64,000 nucleotides of DNA, from the NCBI GenBank assembly GCA_025456345.1, contig JALOKU010000006.1, positions 1 through 64,000 on the forward strand, given 5' to 3'. Below the pieces are notes generated by a model that was not told where the DNA came from, made no database searches, and saw only the letters and a list, made by a program, of their open reading frames with translations. This document shows positions 60,500 to 64,000 of the stretch, piece after piece. Position 1 is the first letter of the stretch. Every line of letters starts with the position of its first letter. The position numbers and the translations under genes were made by a program. The DNA is from Vicinamibacterales bacterium (GTDB taxonomy: Bacteria > Acidobacteriota > Vicinamibacteria > Vicinamibacterales > JAKQTR01).

Positions 60500-61197
60500 C
60501 GCCGCTCGCCCCTCGGCGCTTCGATCAGGCGGTATCCGAACTGCTTGACGGTGTCGATCGCCGCGCCGAGCACCGGGATCTTCTCGCGCAGCCGGCGCAC
60601 GTGGACGTCCACGGTCCGCGTGCCGCCGGTGTAGCGGTAGCCCCAGACGTCCGTGAGGAGCAGGTCGCGCGAGAGGACGCGGCCGCGGTGCTGCATCAGG
60701 TATTCGAGGAGCAGGAACTCCTTGGCCGTCAGCCGCACGGGCTGGCCGGCGGCGGTCACCAGGTGCCGCTCCCGATCGAGTTCGATCGGGCCGAAGGACA
60801 GCACGGCGTTCCCGGACTCGGCCCACCGCTGGGCGCGCCGCAGCAGGGCCCCGACTCGCGCGACGAGCTCGCTCGGGCTGAAGGGCTTGGTGACGTAGTC
60901 GTCGGCGCCCAGCTCGAGGCCGACGATGCGGTCGGACTCCTCGCTGCGGGCGGTGAGCATGATGATCGGCAGCGCGCGCGTCTCGGGCGCGCGGCGCAGC
61001 GCGCGGCACACCTCGAGGCCGTCGATGCTGGGCAGCATGAGGTCGAGGATGACCAGATCCGGCACGCGGGCGCGCACGAACACCAGGGCCTCCCGGCCGT
61101 CTCCGAGCGCGTCGGTGACGTGCCCGGCGCGCGTCAGGTACCGCTGAAGCAGTTCGGCGATGTCGCGGTCGTCTTCGACAATCAGGATGTGGCTCAT
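60496..61197 (-). CDS. phoB: Phosphate regulon response regulator PhoB
   Basis: 233 residues. Receiver with D9, D10, D52 (V-I-L-D-L-M-L-P) and T-K-P-F-S, followed by an OmpR/PhoB winged helix (T-A-K-E-F-L-L-L-E-Y-L, V-R-R-L-R-E-K-I). OmpR-type; PhoB identity is from context. Divergent from the DUF47-PiT operon across a region with a Pho-box-like direct repeat. Likely autoregulated. Confidence 0.88.
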   Translation of the reverse strand: MSHILIVEDDRDIAELLQRYLTRAGHVTDALGDGREALVFVRARVPDLVILDLMLPSIDGLEVCRALRRAPETRALPIIMLTARSEESDRIVGLELGADDYVTKPFSPSELVARVGALLRRAQRWAESGNAVLSFGPIELDRERHLVTAAGQPVRLTAKEFLLLEYLMQHRGRVLSRDLLLTDVWGYRYTGGTRTVDVHVRRLREKIPVLGAAIDTVKQFGYRLIEAPRGERR

Positions 61198-61249
61198 TTG
61201 CCGGCCCCCTCGATCGTAGCCCAGCCGGGACGTGCGGCGAACAGGTTCG

Positions 61250-61267
61250 GTGTTACGTCTGTGTTAC
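61250..61267. promoter_or_regulatory. Candidate Pho box between phoB and the DUF47-PiT operon
   Basis: GTGTTAC-GTCT-GTGTTAC: two identical 7-bp units separated by 4 bp, an 11-bp period. This is the arrangement bound by PhoB in E. coli (CTGTCAT-N4-CTGTCAC). It lies in the divergent gap, 53 bp from phoB and 76 bp from the DUF47 gene. An inverted repeat CGAAC-AG-GTTCG abuts it at 61238-61249. Confidence 0.6.
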
Positions 61268-61342
61268 GGGTGGGCCGGCCGGCGGCTCCTGCAGAGGGTT
61301 TCTGATAACATCTGAGCGTTTTGGGCCCGAAGGGAGCAGGAC

Positions 61343-61963
61343 GTGGCGAAATTCCGGCTGATTCCGCGAGAAGAGAAGTTCTACCAGGATTTCCTGGCGA
61401 TGGCCGATCACATCTGTGAGGCGGCCCGGGCCCTCGAGGAGATGGTGTCCTCCAACCCGCCCGACGCGGCGAAGACGGAGAGCATCAAGGAGCTGGAGCA
61501 CCGGTGCGACTTCCTGACCCACGAGATCATCCAGCGGCTCCATCGCACGTTCGTGACGCCGATTGACCGCGAGGACATCCACGAGCTGGCCAAGGCCATG
61601 GACGACGTGATGGACGCCATCGACGCCTCGGCGCACCTCTTTGCGCAGTACCGGATCGAGACGGTCCGCGACGGGGCCCGCAAGTTCTGCCACATCACGG
61701 TCAGCGCCACCGAGCAGATCAGGAGCGCGCTCACCCACATGGAGAAGCGCGAGAGCGTGACGCCGTCGGTCGTGGAAGTCAACCGCCTCGAGAACGAGGC
61801 CGATCGCCTGCATCAGGAGGTGATCACCTGCCTGTTCGACGAGGAGAAGGACCCGATCGCGATCATGAAGTGGAAGGAGATCTTCGACTACCTCGAGGCC
61901 ACCGTCGACTCGATCGAGGACGTCTCGGACGTCATCCAGGGCGTCGTCCTGAAACACGCCTGA
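61343..61963 (+). CDS. PhoU-like DUF47 protein
   Basis: 206 residues from GTG 61343, with AAGGGAGC upstream. All-helical protein with E/D-x3-D metal clusters (L-E-H-R-C-D-F-L-T-H-E, A-M-D-D-V-M-D-A-I-D, L-E-N-E-A-D-R-L-H) typical of DUF47 partners of PiT transporters. It probably regulates or couples the transporter, as PhoU does for Pst. Start of a three-gene operon with the two PiT genes. Confidence 0.93.
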   Translation: MAKFRLIPREEKFYQDFLAMADHICEAARALEEMVSSNPPDAAKTESIKELEHRCDFLTHEIIQRLHRTFVTPIDREDIHELAKAMDDVMDAIDASAHLFAQYRIETVRDGARKFCHITVSATEQIRSALTHMEKRESVTPSVVEVNRLENEADRLHQEVITCLFDEEKDPIAIMKWKEIFDYLEATVDSIEDVSDVIQGVVLKHA

Positions 61964-61970
61964 GACGGCC

Positions 61971-62972
61971 ATGGAATTCGCCGTCGTCGTCCTGCTCATC
62001 ACCGCGGCGCTGGTCTTCGATTACATCAACGGCTTCCACGACGCGGCCAACTCCATCGCCACCGTTGTGTCCACGCGCGTGCTCTCTCCCGGCAAGGCCG
62101 TGATCTGGGCGGCCTTCTTCAACTTCGCCGCGTTCTTCGCGTTCGGCACGGCGGTGGCGAAGACCGTCGGCTCGGGTATGATCGACATCCACGTCGTCAC
62201 CTTCGCCGTCATCTTCGCGGGCCTCTTCGGGGCCATCGTCTGGGACCTGATCACCTGGCACTACGGCCTGCCGACCAGTTCCTCCCACGCGCTCATCGGC
62301 GGCTACGCGGGCGCCGCCATCGCCGAAGCCGGCTGGGGAGCCATCATCCCGTCCGGCTGGACCAAGACGCTGTTGTTCATCGTGGTGTCGCCGGTGATCG
62401 GCCTGATTGCCGGCCTCGTCCTGATGGTGGCCATCTACTGGGTGTTCCAGGCCACGACACCGACGCGGGTCGACCACTGGTTCCGTAAGCTTCAACTCGT
62501 CTCGGCGGCGTTGTTCAGTCTGAACCACGGGGCGAACGATGCCCAGAAGACGATGGGCATCATGGCCGGAGTGCTCGCGACGGCCGGGTACATGGACAAG
62601 GACCACTTCGTCATCCCGACCTGGGTGGTCCTCGCGGCGTATAGCGCCATCGGTCTGGGGACGCTGTCCGGCGGGTGGCGGATCATCCACACGATGGGAT
62701 CGCGGATCACCAAGCTGCAGCCCGTCCACGGCTTTGCGGCGGAAACCGGCGCGGCCGGCGCGGTGTTCGTGGCCACCAGTCTGGGCGTGCCCGTGAGCAC
62801 CACCCACGCGATCACCGGTGCCATCGTCGGCGTCGGCTCGACGCGGCGCCTCTCGGCCGTCCGCTGGGGCGTGGCTGGCCGGATCGTCTGGGCGTGGGTG
62901 CTCACGATCCCCGCGGCCGGGGCGCTCGGCGCGGGGATGGGGCTGCTCTTGAGGGCCTTCGGGATCCGGTAG
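61971..62972 (+). CDS. pit: PiT family inorganic phosphate transporter, copy 1
   Basis: 333 residues, about ten helices. G-F-H-D-A-A-N-S-I-A-T-V-V-S-T and G-A-N-D-A-Q-K-T-M-G are the two PiT signature repeats. Imports phosphate, usually as a metal-phosphate complex or with protons or sodium. It begins 7 bp after the DUF47 stop and is followed after 29 bp by a close second copy. Confidence 0.95.
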   Translation: MEFAVVVLLITAALVFDYINGFHDAANSIATVVSTRVLSPGKAVIWAAFFNFAAFFAFGTAVAKTVGSGMIDIHVVTFAVIFAGLFGAIVWDLITWHYGLPTSSSHALIGGYAGAAIAEAGWGAIIPSGWTKTLLFIVVSPVIGLIAGLVLMVAIYWVFQATTPTRVDHWFRKLQLVSAALFSLNHGANDAQKTMGIMAGVLATAGYMDKDHFVIPTWVVLAAYSAIGLGTLSGGWRIIHTMGSRITKLQPVHGFAAETGAAGAVFVATSLGVPVSTTHAITGAIVGVGSTRRLSAVRWGVAGRIVWAWVLTIPAAGALGAGMGLLLRAFGIR

Positions 62973-63001
62973 GCCGACAGGCCCGCCAGCACCACAGAAC
63001 C

Positions 63002-64000
63002 ATGGAACTCGCCATCGTCATCACGCTCATCGCCGTCGCGTTGATTTTCGACTACATCAACGGGTTTCACGATGCCGCGAACTCCATCGCGACGGTCGTG
63101 TCCACCCGCGTGCTGTCGCCCGGGCAGGCGGTGGTCTGGGCCGCCTTCTTCAATTTCGTGGCGGCGTTCGGCTTCGGCACCGCGGTGGCGAAGACCATCG
63201 GCTCAGGGATGATCGACATCAACGTCGTCACCTTCGCGGTGATCTTCTCGGGCCTGTTCGGGGCCATTACGTGGGACCTCATCACGTGGTACTTCGGCCT
63301 GCCGACCAGTTCGTCGCACGCGCTGATCGGGGGTTACGCCGGCGCAGCCATCGCGAAGGCGGGCTTCTCGGCCATCATCCCGGCGGGGTGGACGAAGACG
63401 CTGATCTTCATCGTGCTGTCCCCCCTGATCGGGCTGGGGTTCGGGCTCGGCCTCATGGTGGCCATCTACTGGCTGTTCCGGCGCACGACGCCGACCCGCG
63501 TCGATCACTGGTTCCGGAAGCTGCAGCTCGTCTCCGCGGCCTTGTTCAGCCTGAACCACGGCGCGAACGACGCCCAGAAGACGATGGGCATCATCGCGGG
63601 CGTGCTGTTCACCGTGCCCGCCTATCGCGCCCTCGTGACCGACGCGGCGGGCACGATGATGATCCCCTTCTGGATCGTGCTGCTCGCGCACGCCGCCATC
63701 GGCCTCGGCACGCTCTCGGGCGGCTGGCGCATCATCCACACGATGGGGTCGCGCATTACGAAACTGCAACCCGTGCACGGCTTCGCGGCCGAGACCGGGG
63801 CGGCCGGGGCGGTGTTCCTGGCAACCGTGCTGGGCGTTCCCGTCAGCACGACGCACGCGATCACCGGCTCCATCGTTGGCGTCGGCGCGACCAGGCGTCT
63901 TTCGGCGGTTCGGTGGGGTGTCGCGGGACGGATCGTGTGGGCGTGGGTCCTCACCATCCCCGCGGCTGCGGCGCTCGGCATGGGCATGCAGCTGGCGCTC
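63002..64000 (+). CDS. pit: PiT family inorganic phosphate transporter, copy 2 (3' end outside window)
   Basis: 333 residues are visible and only a few should be missing. It is nearly identical to copy 1 in the signature helices (same G-F-H-D-A-A-N-S and G-A-N-D-A-Q-K), with differences in loops such as V-P-A-Y-R-A-L-V-T-D-A-A-G-T. A tandem duplication in the same operon as DUF47. Confidence 0.93.
   Translation, partial: MELAIVITLIAVALIFDYINGFHDAANSIATVVSTRVLSPGQAVVWAAFFNFVAAFGFGTAVAKTIGSGMIDINVVTFAVIFSGLFGAITWDLITWYFGLPTSSSHALIGGYAGAAIAKAGFSAIIPAGWTKTLIFIVLSPLIGLGFGLGLMVAIYWLFRRTTPTRVDHWFRKLQLVSAALFSLNHGANDAQKTMGIIAGVLFTVPAYRALVTDAAGTMMIPFWIVLLAHAAIGLGTLSGGWRIIHTMGSRITKLQPVHGFAAETGAAGAVFLATVLGVPVSTTHAITGSIVGVGATRRLSAVRWGVAGRIVWAWVLTIPAAAALGMGMQLAL

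Noticed and set aside
61238-61249. CGAAC-AG-GTTCG as a LexA box
   Set aside because: Gram-positive LexA sites have a 4-bp centre (CGAAC-N4-GTTCG); here it is 2 bp, and there is no SOS gene.

Overview
The window is 64 kb of uniformly GC-rich DNA. It is densely packed with single-copy bacterial genes, and many neighbours share ATGA, GTGA or TGATG stop/start overlaps. The best clues to the host are a protein with the secreted 'VWFA-related acidobacterial' domain (20.4-23.2 kb), a CarD-type regulator, several Tat-exported sugar oxidoreductase/isomerase genes, an M1-M28 peptidase fusion and outer-membrane receptors and porins. Together they suggest a Gram-negative Acidobacteriota, most likely of the Vicinamibacteria type. 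This is an inference from gene content; there is no rRNA here to test it. I see no prophage, CRISPR array, intact IS element or plasmid backbone.

Left part (0-16 kb): carbohydrate and redox metabolism. A four-gene minus-strand operon (sodium/solute symporter, TIM-barrel isomerase, Fe-S old-yellow-enzyme, FAD flavoprotein) has every junction overlapping by ATGA. A beta-propeller (NHL) protein with a frameshifted, repeat-rich tail follows. Next is a fucosidase / TIM-barrel / Gfo-Idh operon whose products all carry export signals. Gene remnants (a PAS protein, a VapC toxin) lie around a metallo-beta-lactamase-fold hydrolase.

Middle (16-49 kb): tRNA-Leu(CAA) beside a duplicated 84-bp repeat, a TonB-dependent receptor, carD with a near-consensus promoter and a terminator, and a DUF4126-VWFA fusion. 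Then come an OPT transporter, a flippase, moaC, a 2-hydroxyacid dehydrogenase, an acyl-CoA ligase, lepB, a LytS/LytTR pair and an isolated nuoI-like ferredoxin. The stretch ends with lon coupled to a glycosyltransferase, a ChaN-PDZ lipoprotein-like gene, the M1-M28-PDZ peptidase, a PIG-V-like glycosyltransferase, a rhomboid pseudoprotease and an FHA-GAF-PP2C regulator.

Right part (49-64 kb): a phosphate and polyphosphate island, the most coherent system in the window. One minus-strand cluster encodes STAS-DUF4956, a phosphate-type porin, a CotH kinase and a Ppx/GppA exopolyphosphatase. Divergent from it are a secreted metallophosphatase and a coupled CHAD-SixA pair. After a 166-bp MITE-like element and glgC come phoR and phoB, then, divergently, a PhoU-like DUF47 gene and two tandem PiT phosphate transporters. 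The phoB/DUF47 intergenic region holds a perfect 7-bp direct repeat with an 11-bp period, which is Pho-box geometry. The cluster therefore appears to combine phosphate sensing, uptake, polyphosphate binding and polyphosphate hydrolysis.

Several genes (LytS, DUF4126-VWFA, rhomboid, CHAD, secreted phosphatase) have a -10-like hexamer 6-7 nt before the start codon and no ribosome binding site, which suggests leaderless transcription.
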